Made by a program: the position numbers and the translations under genes. From assembly GCF_009741375.1 (NCBI RefSeq), contig NZ_WOWP01000063.1, forward strand, positions 62,001 to 126,000: DNA of 64,000 nt. The letters run 5' to 3'. Below, piece after piece: positions 23,782 to 33,936 of the stretch. Each line of letters starts with the position of its first letter. Within the stretch, counting starts at the first letter, position 1. This DNA comes from Flavobacterium rakeshii. GTDB lineage: Bacteria; Bacteroidota; Bacteroidia; Flavobacteriales; Flavobacteriaceae. A model generated the notes under the pieces. The model was not told the origin of the DNA and did no database searches. It was given only the letters and a program-made list of their open reading frames with translations.

Positions 23782-26718
23782 TTAAAGTGATGCCCTGATA
23801 CCAAAAATTATGTTTCTGGTTTGCGGGTATGTTCCGTAATCTATACCATACACCTGTGTACTGTTTCCTGCAAAGTTTACCTCCGGGTCAAAACCTTTGT
23901 AGTTAGTAATAGTGAACAGGTTCTCTCCTGTGGTATAAATGCTCAGGTTACTAAGACCTATTTTATCGGTAACACTTTTAGTAAAATTGTAGCTTAATGT
24001 TATCGCTTTAAGTCTTAGGTACGATCCGTCTTCAATATATCTTGAAGAAATTCTTGAGTTAGCAATACTACCATCTGTAGATACTCTTGGGACATCAGTG
24101 ATATCACCAGGCTGTTGCCAACGGTCTAATACTGCTGTCGACTGGTTTTTAGAATTAATCATACTTTCGGTCTCAATTCTTGTAGCGTTAAAAATATCGT
24201 TACCCTGAGAACCCTGGAAGAATATGTTAAGGTTAAAGTTTTTGTAACTTAAGTTATTGGTTACACCATAAATAAAATCAGGGTTAGGGTTACCAATAAT
24301 CTTACGGTCGTCATCTGTAGGGTTAAAAGTTGCTTCTCCGTCTGCGCCAATATAGTACACATCACCAGTAGCCGAATCTACTCCACCCCACTCATAACCG
24401 TAAAAAGTACCTACCGGCTGGCCTTCCTCAAGGCGCACTGCATCACCTCTTCCGGCAACGTTACCTGTAGAAACTGTTTCACCTACAAGGCTGGTAATTT
24501 TATTTCTGTTGAAAGAAATATTAAGATCTGTTGTCCATCTAAACTCTCCATCCATGTTTACAGAGCTTACAGCAAATTCAAAACCTTTGTTTTCAATTTC
24601 ACCAGCATTCACTAATGCAGTATCAAAACCTGTAGATCTTGGTATTGGTACATATAGTAAAAGGTCGTTACTGTTTTTCTTATAATAATCGGCTGTGAAA
24701 CGTATTCTGTTATTAAACAGAGCTAAATCAACACCAATATTAAGTTGCTCTGAAGCTTCCCATTTCAAATCTTCATTCTGAATTCTTCCCGGATAGTTAC
24801 CCGGCTGAGCAGCTCCGCCAATAGGATAGTTAGAACCCGGAACCACCGTACCATACCATGCATAATTTGAAATTCCTGTATCGTTACCTACAAGACCCCA
24901 ACCTGCTCTAAGTTTCAAATCGCTTACAGTTTCTATATTAGAGAAAAACTCTTCGTTTGAAATTCTCCATCCTGCCGAGAACGACGGGAAGTAACCCCAT
25001 TTTTGGTTTGGTCCGAATTTAGTAGAACCATCTGCCCTGAAGTTTGCTGTTAAAAGGTACTTATCATCAAAACCATAGTTTAATCTTGAAATTACCGATG
25101 AGTTAACCTGTTCTGTTTTATCTGCAGTAGCGGTAACAATTTGCGAACCTCCGTTTGGAGTAGAGATAGCATCTCCGGCAAAGTTTCTTGTTTCTATACT
25201 ACTGTTCTCTGCACTCCATTTTTGGTACACTGTACCAGCAAGAGCCTCAAAATGGTGTTTTTTAACATCAAGAGTATACGTTAATGTATTCTCAAAGTTA
25301 TAATAGTTATTTAACCATGTTTGGTAACGGCTTATACCTTTCATGGCACGCCCGTAACTTGTTGTATATGGATTTAGGAAATAATCACTTTTTGCATTGC
25401 TGAAGTCGATACCTAAAGCCGATCTGAATTTTAACCCTTTAAGAAAATTAATCTCTGTATATACATTACCAAAAACTCTTTGGTTTCTGTAACCTCTCTG
25501 AGCAGCATCTGTACTTGAAATTGGATTTTCCCAATCCTGGAATGGGTTACTTGTAAAAGTTCCGTTCTCATTATAAATACCAATGTTTTGTGGCGTTGTA
25601 AGTACCCCTAAGATAACACCCCCCTGATTAACGGCAGAGTTATCGGTCACATCTACATCATTATAATCAACATAATTAAAGTTAGTACCTACTTTCAGCC
25701 AGTCTGCAACTTCCTGAGAAAGGTTAACTTTAAATGTTTTTCTTTTCATTTCAGCACTTCTTACAGCACCTTGTTGGTTTACAACACCACCAGACATATA
25801 GTAAGAAGTTTTATTTGATTTACCTGAAACCGATATTTGATGACTGTTAGAGAAACCTGTTTGAAATACTTCATCCTGCCAGTTAGTATCGGCAGTATAT
25901 AAGTCCCAGTTAGTATTTCTACCCATCTCTTCCATTAGGTCTCTATATTGTGCAGCGTTAAGCACATCCAGTTTTTTCCACACACTCTGGAAACCTACAT
26001 AAGTATCATAAGTAATAACCGGTTTTTCTGTTTTACCTTGTTTAGTGGTAATAATCACAACACCATTACTACCCTGAGAACCGTAAATCGCAGCTGCCGA
26101 GGCATCTTTAAGTATAGACATACTCTCTATATCGGCCGGATTAAGAGAACGTGTATCTGACGTTACAACACCATCTATCACATAAATAGGATCACTACCA
26201 CCCGCAATAGAACTCGTACCACGTACACGTACACTAAATCCGCCACCCGGTTTACCCGAGTTAGAAATAACCTGAACACCGGCTGCCTGACCCTGCATAA
26301 GGCTGCTTACCTGATTGTTTACACGGTTTTCAAATTTCTCACCATCAATGGTTGCAACAGCACCCGTAATATCTTTTTTATTCTGTGAACCATAACCCAC
26401 AACAACTACCTCGCTAAGAAGTGTAGCATCTTCTGCCATTCTTACCTCAATAGTTCTGTTATCAATTACAGGAACTTCTTTAGTTCCGTATCCAATATAA
26501 CTGAATACTAATACATCACCTGCATCGGCCTGAATAACAAAGTTACCGTCCATGTCTGTAGATGCATTAGCCAGCTTACCCTTTACAAGTATATTAACAC
26601 CCGGTAGGGTAATACCTGTTGCATCGTCCACAACGTTACCTTTCACATCGATAGACTGTGCGAAAGCTGCGGTCGTAAAACACAACACAATTAAAATTAA
26701 GTAGTTTTTGAATCTCAT
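23782..26718 (-). CDS. SusC/RagA family TonB-linked outer-membrane transporter
   Basis: TonB-dependent outer-membrane barrel that imports the glycan captured by the partner SusD protein. A signal peptide (about residues 1-20, ending AAFAQ) is followed by a carboxypeptidase-D-like regulatory domain (about 22-95: VKGNVVDDATGITLPGVNILVKG). A TonB box-like stretch and plug follow (LLSEVVVVGYGSQNKKDITGA near 100, RVRGTSSIAGGSDPIYVIDGV near 165-185). The long barrel runs to the typical C-terminus RNIIFGIRASL. At 978 residues it is a normal SusC. It heads the operon with susD and two GH30 genes and is transcribed away from the propeller-type regulator at 27102, which is the expected control of this locus. 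Confidence 0.95.
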   Translation of the reverse strand: MRFKNYLILIVLCFTTAAFAQSIDVKGNVVDDATGITLPGVNILVKGKLANASTDMDGNFVIQADAGDVLVFSYIGYGTKEVPVIDNRTIEVRMAEDATLLSEVVVVGYGSQNKKDITGAVATIDGEKFENRVNNQVSSLMQGQAAGVQVISNSGKPGGGFSVRVRGTSSIAGGSDPIYVIDGVVTSDTRSLNPADIESMSILKDASAAAIYGSQGSNGVVIITTKQGKTEKPVITYDTYVGFQSVWKKLDVLNAAQYRDLMEEMGRNTNWDLYTADTNWQDEVFQTGFSNSHQISVSGKSNKTSYYMSGGVVNQQGAVRSAEMKRKTFKVNLSQEVADWLKVGTNFNYVDYNDVDVTDNSAVNQGGVILGVLTTPQNIGIYNENGTFTSNPFQDWENPISSTDAAQRGYRNQRVFGNVYTEINFLKGLKFRSALGIDFSNAKSDYFLNPYTTSYGRAMKGISRYQTWLNNYYNFENTLTYTLDVKKHHFEALAGTVYQKWSAENSSIETRNFAGDAISTPNGGSQIVTATADKTEQVNSSVISRLNYGFDDKYLLTANFRADGSTKFGPNQKWGYFPSFSAGWRISNEEFFSNIETVSDLKLRAGWGLVGNDTGISNYAWYGTVVPGSNYPIGGAAQPGNYPGRIQNEDLKWEASEQLNIGVDLALFNNRIRFTADYYKKNSNDLLLYVPIPRSTGFDTALVNAGEIENKGFEFAVSSVNMDGEFRWTTDLNISFNRNKITSLVGETVSTGNVAGRGDAVRLEEGQPVGTFYGYEWGGVDSATGDVYYIGADGEATFNPTDDDRKIIGNPNPDFIYGVTNNLSYKNFNLNIFFQGSQGNDIFNATRIETESMINSKNQSTAVLDRWQQPGDITDVPRVSTDGSIANSRISSRYIEDGSYLRLKAITLSYNFTKSVTDKIGLSNLSIYTTGENLFTITNYKGFDPEVNFAGNSTQVYGIDYGTYPQTRNIIFGIRASL

Positions 26719-27101
26719 AGATTTTAAGTTAGAGTTATTTAAATTAACAAGAACAACTTCATACTTTGCTATTTAGATTTTCCCAAACGGCCAAATTGAG
26801 AAAAACCTAATTTTAGTAAAATCGAAATCGTTTTCGGTTAAATTTTGATAGGTGCCAAATTATAATTATGTAAAGAACAGGGTTAAAAACTGCATACACT
26901 TTATTTACACCACTTATAAAAAAGCACTACTTTTTTAGTTACTTTTTTTTTACAAAAAACTAATAACCAATTTTTTAAAAGAAAAAAATAATTGCGTATT
27001 TCAATCTTTTTAATAGCTTTGCTTTCCCTTAAAAAGCTATTTTTACAACGTTTTCGCTTATTTTTATTTAACAAAGTGATGACAAAGCCTTAACAAAGCA
27101 C
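26719..27101. other. Divergent promoter region of the GH30 locus
   Basis: 383 bp, very AT-rich, between susC (minus) and the regulator gene (plus). The regulator's promoter is at 26992-27021. For susC the closest matches on the minus strand are TAATTTG-like sequences near 26855-26863, one base off in spacing. Between them, around 26822-26838, lies an imperfect dyad CGAAATCGTTTTCG that could be an operator. No ORF is credible here. Confidence 0.45.
26992..27021 (+). promoter_or_regulatory. Promoter for the propeller/HTH regulator
   Basis: TTG at 26992-26994, a 19-nt spacer and a perfect TAGCTTTG at 27014-27021. This leaves a 5' UTR of about 75 nt. Confidence 0.65.
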
Positions 27102-30008
27102 ATGAAAAAAAACATTTTATACATTTTCGCCCTCCTTTTTTTTCATTTATCGTTTTTTGGACAGGACTCCATAAAACCTACTCAGGCATTTACCGGAAAA
27201 ATAAAACAGTATACCCGCAATGATTTTAATGCCGACCCTCAGTTCTGGACCATGTGTGAAGACAATAGTGGTACAATTTTTTTTGGTAATAATGACGGGG
27301 TCGTAATTTTTGACGGAGAACACTGGCAAAAAATAAACCTGCCTAACAATTCATCTGTAAGGAGCCTACAAATAGGGCATGACAACATGGTTTATGCCGG
27401 AGGTTACAACGAGATAGGCACTATACAAAAAGATAATAACGGAAGGTACTTTTACAAGTCCCTAATGGAAGACCTCCAACTGGAAAACAGGAACATTGAA
27501 AACATTTGGCAAATTCATGCTCTTAACAATAAACTATTGTGCCGTTCTTTTGATGAACTTATAGTTATTACCGGAAAAACAGCAACACACATTCCGGCAG
27601 CCAACTCGTTTATTTACTCTAACCTTGCCGGAAACAGCTACTATATACAGGATGTAAATCATGGCATTTTAAAACTGGACAGTAAAGGCAGGGAACTTAC
27701 AACCGTATTCCCTTCCACCGAATATAACAACGAGGAAATATCAGCTATACTTCCGGAAGCAGGAGGCAAAATACTGGTAACTGTAAAATCAGGAAACGTG
27801 TATGAAGGTAATCCGGAAACCGGCACTATGCAGTTACTGAATAACGTTTTTACTAACCTGCCAAAAGACCAAATCATATCGGCCATACGATACTCGGCAG
27901 ATGCTATTTTTCTGGGTACTTTAAGCTCAAAAATACTGGTAATAAACAACAAGGGTGAAGTACTTAAAACACCTGCCGTATTTCAAAACTTACAGGATGC
28001 CGTAATTCACCAACTGTACAAAACAGCTTCAAATAACGTATGGGCCATGCAAAACATTGGTCTTGCTTTTATCGATTTCAAATCACCATACACCTATCTG
28101 TTCAATAAGGCTTCGGTATACGATGCCCTTGTTCACAATAACACTTATTACCTGGCAACCAATCAGGGTGTGTATTATTCTACACAAAACTCAGGCTCAC
28201 AGGCGCTTGATTTTAAAAAAGTCCCTAACCTACATGGGCAGGCTTGGTCAGTACAGCTTTTAGACGGAGATATTATTGCCGGACACGATAATGGTCTTTT
28301 TAAAATTGAAAACGGACAGGCTTCTAAAATTGGTACAGTGAACGGCTTTTGGAAAGCCACCCCAATAAAAAACAAGAAAAGCTTTTACCTCGCCTCACAA
28401 TACAACGGGATATACCTACTGGAAAAGAATGAAGGCGAATGGATACTACACAACAAAATAACCGGTTTTGACGAATCGTCACGCGATATCATAGCTTCAG
28501 ACGAAAACGACACTTACTGGATTTGCCACGGCTATAAAGGAGTTTTCAGGATAAGGATTAACCCTACCTATGAAAGGGTAGCCTCAGTTGACCATTTTAC
28601 CAATAAAAATGGACTCGGATCATCATTTAACGTGAATGTTACCCGTTGGAAAAACGAGGTTGTATTCACCACCAATACCGGAATATACCGTTTTAACGCT
28701 AACAACAACCGATTTGAACCTCATGCCCAATTAAACTCTGTATTAGACAGTAGTAAAAACACCCGTAAACTTACCGAGTATGGCGACAAAACATGGTTTG
28801 TACAGGATGATGAGGCAGGTTACTTTTTCACCAATGAAAAGCACCCCAGCCTACACAAAGATCTTTTCCTGAATCTTAAAGGAAGCTTTAACCGTGGTAT
28901 GGAATGTATTATTAGCCTTAATCCAAACAAGGTATTGTTTGGCACCACTACCGGACTATATCTATATAATATAGAAAGCAATAAAAACAGTGATGGCATT
29001 AATACTATAATCACCCAAATATCTTATTCAAAAGATCAGGAACTTAAATTATTACCGCTTTCAACCATTGAAGAAGCTACACTACCTAACCAAACTGATA
29101 TATTACGTTTTGAGTTTGCCGCACCAAAAATGACTCACGGTACCGAGGTACAGTACAGCTATATACTGGAAAATGTAGACAAAAACTGGTCTACATGGCA
29201 AAACATTGCCTATAAGGAATACACCCACCTTAGGCCGGGTAATTATAGCTTTAAGGTAAAAAGCCGCAACACCGCCGGACTTACAGGTACCGAGACTGTA
29301 TACAAGTTCACTATACTCCCTAAATGGTATCAAACTACATTAGCTTACGCACTGTATATAATAGGCGCCCTATTGCTTTTATTTGTGATTATACGCTATA
29401 TCAGCAAGCGCATGGAACGGGAACATCAAAAAAGCCAGAAAGAGGCCCAGCGCACCAAAAAACTACTGGAACTGGAGTTGGAGCAATTAAAGTTACAGCG
29501 TGACAAGGAAGAAATTAAACGTGACAAAATGCACCTGGAGGAAGATGTACTGAATAAGAGTAAGGAACTAGCCAATTACACCATGCTACTGGCAAGTAAG
29601 AAAGATATTTTCTCTGAAATTACCGATGACCTTAAACAACTAAAGGAAAGCGTTAAGAATGAAGACTCCCGTAAAAAGATACTGGAGATGTTCCAAAAGC
29701 TTAACCAACATAAAATTGGCGAGGAATACATGGAGGTTTTTGATGTGAACTTTGAAAAGGTACACCATAATTTCTTTGAACGATTAAAGGAACTTAACCC
29801 TACCCTTACCAAGAGAGAACTAAGGCTATGTGCTTTCGTTAAAATGAACCTTACCAATAAGGAAATATCACCTCTGCTGAACATTTCCCTACGCGGTGTG
29901 GAGAACGCCCGTTACAGGGTTCGAAAAAAGCTTAATGTAAACCATGAGGATAACTTTGTTTCCTATCTGGAAGCCGTAGCCAACGAGGCAGGAGACACCA
30001 CAGATTAA
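27102..30008 (+). CDS. Membrane-anchored sensor/transcription regulator: propeller, Y_Y_Y, HTH
   Basis: One-component regulator that spans the inner membrane. A signal peptide (about residues 1-19) leads a periplasmic beta-propeller sensor (about 30-660, repeated units such as FFGNNDGVVIFDGEHW and YNGIYLLEKNEGEW). A Y_Y_Y domain follows (about 667-738: RFEFAAPKM, SYILENVDKNWSTW, LRPGNYSFKVKSRN), then a single membrane helix (about 745-768) and a coiled coil rich in E, K, R and Q (about 772-835). The C-terminal LuxR-like helix-turn-helix is at about 898-960 (LTKRELRLCAFVKMNLTNKEISPLLNIS...). There is no histidine-kinase or receiver domain, so the signal must pass by conformation alone. It diverges from susC and is the natural activator of the GH30 locus, sensing a released oligosaccharide; this is inference. 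Confidence 0.9.
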   Translation: MKKNILYIFALLFFHLSFFGQDSIKPTQAFTGKIKQYTRNDFNADPQFWTMCEDNSGTIFFGNNDGVVIFDGEHWQKINLPNNSSVRSLQIGHDNMVYAGGYNEIGTIQKDNNGRYFYKSLMEDLQLENRNIENIWQIHALNNKLLCRSFDELIVITGKTATHIPAANSFIYSNLAGNSYYIQDVNHGILKLDSKGRELTTVFPSTEYNNEEISAILPEAGGKILVTVKSGNVYEGNPETGTMQLLNNVFTNLPKDQIISAIRYSADAIFLGTLSSKILVINNKGEVLKTPAVFQNLQDAVIHQLYKTASNNVWAMQNIGLAFIDFKSPYTYLFNKASVYDALVHNNTYYLATNQGVYYSTQNSGSQALDFKKVPNLHGQAWSVQLLDGDIIAGHDNGLFKIENGQASKIGTVNGFWKATPIKNKKSFYLASQYNGIYLLEKNEGEWILHNKITGFDESSRDIIASDENDTYWICHGYKGVFRIRINPTYERVASVDHFTNKNGLGSSFNVNVTRWKNEVVFTTNTGIYRFNANNNRFEPHAQLNSVLDSSKNTRKLTEYGDKTWFVQDDEAGYFFTNEKHPSLHKDLFLNLKGSFNRGMECIISLNPNKVLFGTTTGLYLYNIESNKNSDGINTIITQISYSKDQELKLLPLSTIEEATLPNQTDILRFEFAAPKMTHGTEVQYSYILENVDKNWSTWQNIAYKEYTHLRPGNYSFKVKSRNTAGLTGTETVYKFTILPKWYQTTLAYALYIIGALLLLFVIIRYISKRMEREHQKSQKEAQRTKKLLELELEQLKLQRDKEEIKRDKMHLEEDVLNKSKELANYTMLLASKKDIFSEITDDLKQLKESVKNEDSRKKILEMFQKLNQHKIGEEYMEVFDVNFEKVHHNFFERLKELNPTLTKRELRLCAFVKMNLTNKEISPLLNISLRGVENARYRVRKKLNVNHEDNFVSYLEAVANEAGDTTD

Positions 30009-30026
30009 ATAAAACAACATATAAAT

Positions 30027-30054
30027 AAAAAAGCACCCGAATGGGTGCTTTTTT
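30027..30054. terminator. Bidirectional terminator between regulator and sdhB
   Basis: AAAAAAGCACCC (30027-30038), loop GAAT, GGGTGCTTTTTT (30043-30054). T-runs exist on both strands, which suits the convergent genes on either side. Confidence 0.85.
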
Positions 30055-30076
30055 ATATCGATAGAAAATGATATTC

Positions 30077-30835
30077 TTATTTGATACTTGCCACAAGGTA
30101 TTCCCTGTTCATACGGGCAATGTTCTCAAGAGAAATTCCTTTAGGACATTCAACCTCACAAGCACCTGTATTAGTACAGTTACCAAATCCTTCCTCATCC
30201 ATTTGTCTTACCATGTTAAGTACACGTTGAGTAGCCTCTACCTTACCTTGTGGTAATAAAGCATACTGAGATACTTTAGCACCTACAAACAGCATAGCAG
30301 AACCGTTTTTACAACTAGCTACACAAGCACCACAACCAATACATGCTGCAGCCTCAAACGATCTGTCTGCATCAAACTTAGCCACAGGGATAGCGTTAGC
30401 ATCCATAGTACGGCCTGAAGTGTTTACAGAAACGAAACCACCAGCCTGCTGGATTCTGTCAAACGCAGTTCTGTCAACAATAAGGTCTTTAATTACAGGG
30501 AAAGCTTTAGATCTCCATGGCTCAACATAAATTGTATCGCCATCTTTAAAAGACCTCATGTGTAGCTGACATGTAGTGATTTTAGTATCAGGTCCGTGAG
30601 CTCTACCGTTAATGTAAAGCGAACACATACCACAAATACCTTCACGACAGTCGTGGTCAAACGCTACAGGTTCTTTTCTCTCTCCTACAAGCTGCTCGTT
30701 TAACTGATCAAGCATTTCAAGGAATGAGCTGCTTGTAGAAACATTATCAAGCTTGTAAGTCTCTATTTGTCCTTTAGATTTAGCATCTTTCTGACGCCAG
30801 ATTTTAAGGGTTATGTTTATATATTTTGAAGCCAT
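30077..30835 (-). CDS. sdhB: Succinate dehydrogenase/fumarate reductase iron-sulfur subunit
   Basis: Iron-sulfur subunit that carries electrons from the flavin of SdhA to quinone, at the inner membrane. The 252 residues contain the [2Fe-2S] ligands in CREGICGMC (about residues 62-70) with a further cysteine near 85. The C-terminal half has the [4Fe-4S]/[3Fe-4S] ligands in [11 protein letters not shown] (about 152-162) and [14 protein letters not shown] (about 208-221). Length and motif order are normal for the Bacteroidota type-B quinol:fumarate/succinate dehydrogenase. It is the last gene of the sdhC-sdhA-sdhB operon, 12 bp behind sdhA, and meets the regulator gene in the terminator at 30027. 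Confidence 0.96.
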   Translation of the reverse strand: MASKYINITLKIWRQKDAKSKGQIETYKLDNVSTSSSFLEMLDQLNEQLVGERKEPVAFDHDCREGICGMCSLYINGRAHGPDTKITTCQLHMRSFKDGDTIYVEPWRSKAFPVIKDLIVDRTAFDRIQQAGGFVSVNTSGRTMDANAIPVAKFDADRSFEAAACIGCGACVASCKNGSAMLFVGAKVSQYALLPQGKVEATQRVLNMVRQMDEEGFGNCTNTGACEVECPKGISLENIARMNREYLVASIK

Positions 30836-30847
30836 CTCTCTAGTTTT

Positions 30848-32857
30848 TTATTTGTAATTCCTTGCTGCAATTTTGATAAACTCATAGTTAAGTTCCTCTT
30901 TGTGCAACGTTTCTTTATTGATATCATCTCCCTGGTATTCCCAAGCTCCTACGAAAGAGAAGTTTTCGTCATCACGTAACGTCTCCCCTTCAGAATCCTG
31001 GTACTCTTCCCTAAAGTGACCTCCGGCAGATTCTTTACGTTGTAAAGCATCCATTGCCATTAGCTGACCAAGTTCCATGAAATCGGCAACACGAAGTGCT
31101 TTTTCAAGCTCGGTATTAAGCTCATTAGCAGTACCCGGTACATAAACATCATTATGAAACTCTTTTCTAAGCTCGTCTATCTCGTTGATAGCCTCTTTAA
31201 GTCCCTGCTCGTTACGGGCCATACCCACTTTGTTCCACATAATGTGACCCAGTTGTTTGTGGAAATGATCAACCGATTTAGAACCGTTATTGCTAAGGAA
31301 TTTATCGATTTGTGCTTTCACGCTGTTCTCTGCTTCAGCAAACTCCGGTGAGTCTGTTGAGATTTTACCTGTACGAATATCGTTAGCTAGGTAATCAGAA
31401 ACAGTGTAAGGAAGTACAAAGTAACCATCTGCAAGACCCTGCATAAGTGCAGAAGCACCTAAGCGGTTAGCACCGTGGTCAGAGAAGTTAGCCTCACCGG
31501 CAACAAAACAACCCGGAATTGTACTTTGCAGGTTATAGTCAACCCAAACACCACCCATGGTATAGTGTACCGCAGGATAAATTTTCATTGGTGTTTCATA
31601 AGGGTTTTCATCAGTAATTTTTTGGTACATCTGGAAAAGGTTACCATATTTCTCCTCAATCCATTGCTTACCAAGTTTGATTACCTCTTCGTCACTTGGG
31701 TTATGGTTACCCTGAGCGTAAGCGGTTTGTTTACCTTTGCTTACAATCTCTGAAGAGAAATCAAGATATACACCTTCGTTAGTATCGTTATCCTCAATAC
31801 CGTAACCGGCATCACAACGCTCTTTTGCAGCTCTCGATGCAACGTCACGCGGTACAAGGTTACCAAAAGCAGGATATCTTCTTTCCAGGTAATAATCTCT
31901 ATCAGCCTCTGCAATTTGTGTAGGTTTTAATTTACCTGCACGAATGGCCTCAGCATCTTCTTTTTTCTTAGGAACCCATATACGCCCTGAGTTACGTAAT
32001 GACTCAGACATAAGCGTAAGCTTAGACTGGTTAGTACCGTGAACCGGGATACATGTTGGGTGAATTTGTACATAACAAGGGTTAGCGAAGTAAGCCCCTT
32101 TTTTATGTATTTTCCAGGCAGCTGTTACGTTACTTCCCATTGCATTTGTAGAAAGGAAATAAACGTTACCGTAACCACCTGATGCAATAATCACTGCGTG
32201 AGCAGAATGTCTTTCAAGCTCACCTGTAAGCAGGTTACGTGCAATGATACCACGAGCTTTACCGTCAACCTTAACGATGTCAAGCATTTCGTGACGGTTG
32301 TACATTTGTACACGACCAAGACCAATTTGTCTAGAAAGTGCTGAGTAAGCACCTAATAAAAGCTGCTGACCAGTTTGTCCTGCAGCATAAAAAGTACGCT
32401 GTACCTGTACACCACCAAATGAACGGTTATCAAGAAGTCCGCCGTAATCACGTGCAAACGGAACACCCTGAGCCACACACTGGTCTATAATATTACCGGA
32501 AACCTCTGCAAGACGGTGAACGTTTGCCTCACGCGCTCTGTAATCTCCTCCTTTAATCGTATCGTAAAACAGCCTGTAAACGCTGTCACCATCATTTTGA
32601 TAATTTTTTGCAGCATTAATACCACCCTGTGCAGCAATTGAGTGCGCACGACGTGGAGAATCCTGAAAACAAAAAGCTTTTACATTGTACCCCATCTCAC
32701 CAAGTGAAGCTGCAGCCGAAGCTCCTGCTAAACCTGTACCTACAACAATTACATCAATTTTAGGTCTGTTGTTTGGAGCAACCAGTTTTAAATGGTCTTT
32801 GTAATCCGTCCATTTGTCTGATATATGCCCTTCTGGTATTTTAGAATCTAACTTCAT
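30848..32857 (-). CDS. sdhA: Succinate dehydrogenase/fumarate reductase flavoprotein subunit
   Basis: FAD-containing catalytic subunit that interconverts succinate and fumarate in the TCA cycle. At 669 residues it is the long form usual in Bacteroidota. The dinucleotide-binding fold is [20 protein letters not shown] (about 37-56), and the FAD-linking histidine sits in [14 protein letters not shown] (about 68-81). Substrate-site motifs include [12 protein letters not shown] (about 260-271), [18 protein letters not shown] with the catalytic arginine near 335, and the HYTMGGVW stretch near 430. It is flanked by sdhC (15 bp upstream) and sdhB (12 bp downstream) on the same strand, forming one operon from the promoter at 33748. 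Confidence 0.97.
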   Translation of the reverse strand: MKLDSKIPEGHISDKWTDYKDHLKLVAPNNRPKIDVIVVGTGLAGASAAASLGEMGYNVKAFCFQDSPRRAHSIAAQGGINAAKNYQNDGDSVYRLFYDTIKGGDYRAREANVHRLAEVSGNIIDQCVAQGVPFARDYGGLLDNRSFGGVQVQRTFYAAGQTGQQLLLGAYSALSRQIGLGRVQMYNRHEMLDIVKVDGKARGIIARNLLTGELERHSAHAVIIASGGYGNVYFLSTNAMGSNVTAAWKIHKKGAYFANPCYVQIHPTCIPVHGTNQSKLTLMSESLRNSGRIWVPKKKEDAEAIRAGKLKPTQIAEADRDYYLERRYPAFGNLVPRDVASRAAKERCDAGYGIEDNDTNEGVYLDFSSEIVSKGKQTAYAQGNHNPSDEEVIKLGKQWIEEKYGNLFQMYQKITDENPYETPMKIYPAVHYTMGGVWVDYNLQSTIPGCFVAGEANFSDHGANRLGASALMQGLADGYFVLPYTVSDYLANDIRTGKISTDSPEFAEAENSVKAQIDKFLSNNGSKSVDHFHKQLGHIMWNKVGMARNEQGLKEAINEIDELRKEFHNDVYVPGTANELNTELEKALRVADFMELGQLMAMDALQRKESAGGHFREEYQDSEGETLRDDENFSFVGAWEYQGDDINKETLHKEELNYEFIKIAARNYK

Positions 32858-32872
32858 AGTATTGATGTTGAT

Positions 32873-33712
32873 TTATTTTAGAATAAAGTGAATAAAAACC
32901 GGAATAGAAGCAAATAAAAGCGGTACTACTACAGAAAATGCCTTTCCGAAATTTTTGATAAGTGAATTGTATTTTGGATTGTTTAATCCTAACGATTGGA
33001 AAGCACTGCTAAACCCGTGGTACAGGTGGAATGCTAAAACAAACATTGCAAATACATATAGTATAGTGGCAAGTAAGCCCCATTTTTCATGTTTAAAGAA
33101 ATCTACAGTTACTTTGTAAAGGTCTTTGTAACCTTCTTTAAGTTTTACATGAGCATTAGCATCATAGAAATCTTTTCTGTGCTTAATCTCTACATTACCC
33201 TGTTCAACCTGAGCTACCGGCATGTAACCGCCATCTGTAGTAAGGTAAAGCTCCTGCTTCATACCACCAACTTCGATTTCAACCTTTTGAAGCGGCATGT
33301 TTTCATCAAAATGCATTACTGCCCAAAAGTTAACCATGTGCGTAACAATGAAAACTAAAATCAAAGTACCTAAAACCGCCATGTTTCTTGAAGCCCAAAC
33401 CGTATTGCTTGAAGCACTGTTTTTAACATAGCCTACAGGCCTTGCTTTTTTGTTTTGCACTGTAAGCACTATCCCGTCTACAGCGTGAAAAAGGATTGAG
33501 AAGTAAGTTAGGTAAGACAGTAATTTTACCGCCGGGTTAGTTGTCATAAACAACGCATACTTGTTGAAATTAAGAGCCGCGTTTTCTCCTGTTGCAAGCA
33601 ATTGAAGGTTACCTATTAAGTGTCCGATTAAGAACAAACATAAAAATAAACCTGTCAAAGCCATCCAGTATTTTTTTGCAAGCGACGACTTCAATAGTGC
33701 AGATTTTGCCAT
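32873..33712 (-). CDS. sdhC: Succinate dehydrogenase cytochrome b subunit
   Basis: Membrane anchor of the complex, a di-haem cytochrome b558 of the type-B family, holding five helices in one chain. Helices lie at about residues 14-35, 60-82, 108-130, 205-228 and 250-277. Likely haem-ligand histidines are in LIGHLIGN, ILFHAVDG, IVTHMVNF and AFHLYHGF. A long hydrophilic stretch between helix 3 and helix 4 (about residues 134-200, rich in V, E, K and G) is more than a loop needs. The usual single-chain subunit has about 220-230 residues, so 279 suggests an insertion here. It starts the sdhCAB operon behind a good promoter at 33748-33778. Confidence 0.92.
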   Translation of the reverse strand: MAKSALLKSSLAKKYWMALTGLFLCLFLIGHLIGNLQLLATGENAALNFNKYALFMTTNPAVKLLSYLTYFSILFHAVDGIVLTVQNKKARPVGYVKNSASSNTVWASRNMAVLGTLILVFIVTHMVNFWAVMHFDENMPLQKVEIEVGGMKQELYLTTDGGYMPVAQVEQGNVEIKHRKDFYDANAHVKLKEGYKDLYKVTVDFFKHEKWGLLATILYVFAMFVLAFHLYHGFSSAFQSLGLNNPKYNSLIKNFGKAFSVVVPLLFASIPVFIHFILK

Positions 33713-33747
33713 AGTATTTGTGAAATATAGTTTTTTAAAAAATCATA

Positions 33748-33778
33748 CAAAAATAAAGGTAAAAGAAATTAACTACAA
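33748..33778 (-). promoter_or_regulatory. Promoter of the sdhCAB operon
   Basis: On the minus strand: TTG (plus 33776-33778), a 20-nt spacer and TATTTTTG (plus 33748-33755). The start codon of sdhC is about 35 nt downstream. Confidence 0.65.
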
Positions 33779-33936
33779 CCTTTGAGAGCTAATTTATAAT
33801 CAGTATAAAGTAGGGCGATTTTATGCATTTTTTTCAGTAAAATTTTGCGAAATATCTTTTTAACCTTAAAAAACTTTAAAAAGCACAAAAAAATCACAAT
33901 ACGCTTATACATTTTTAGCTTATTATCAGTAAGCTA

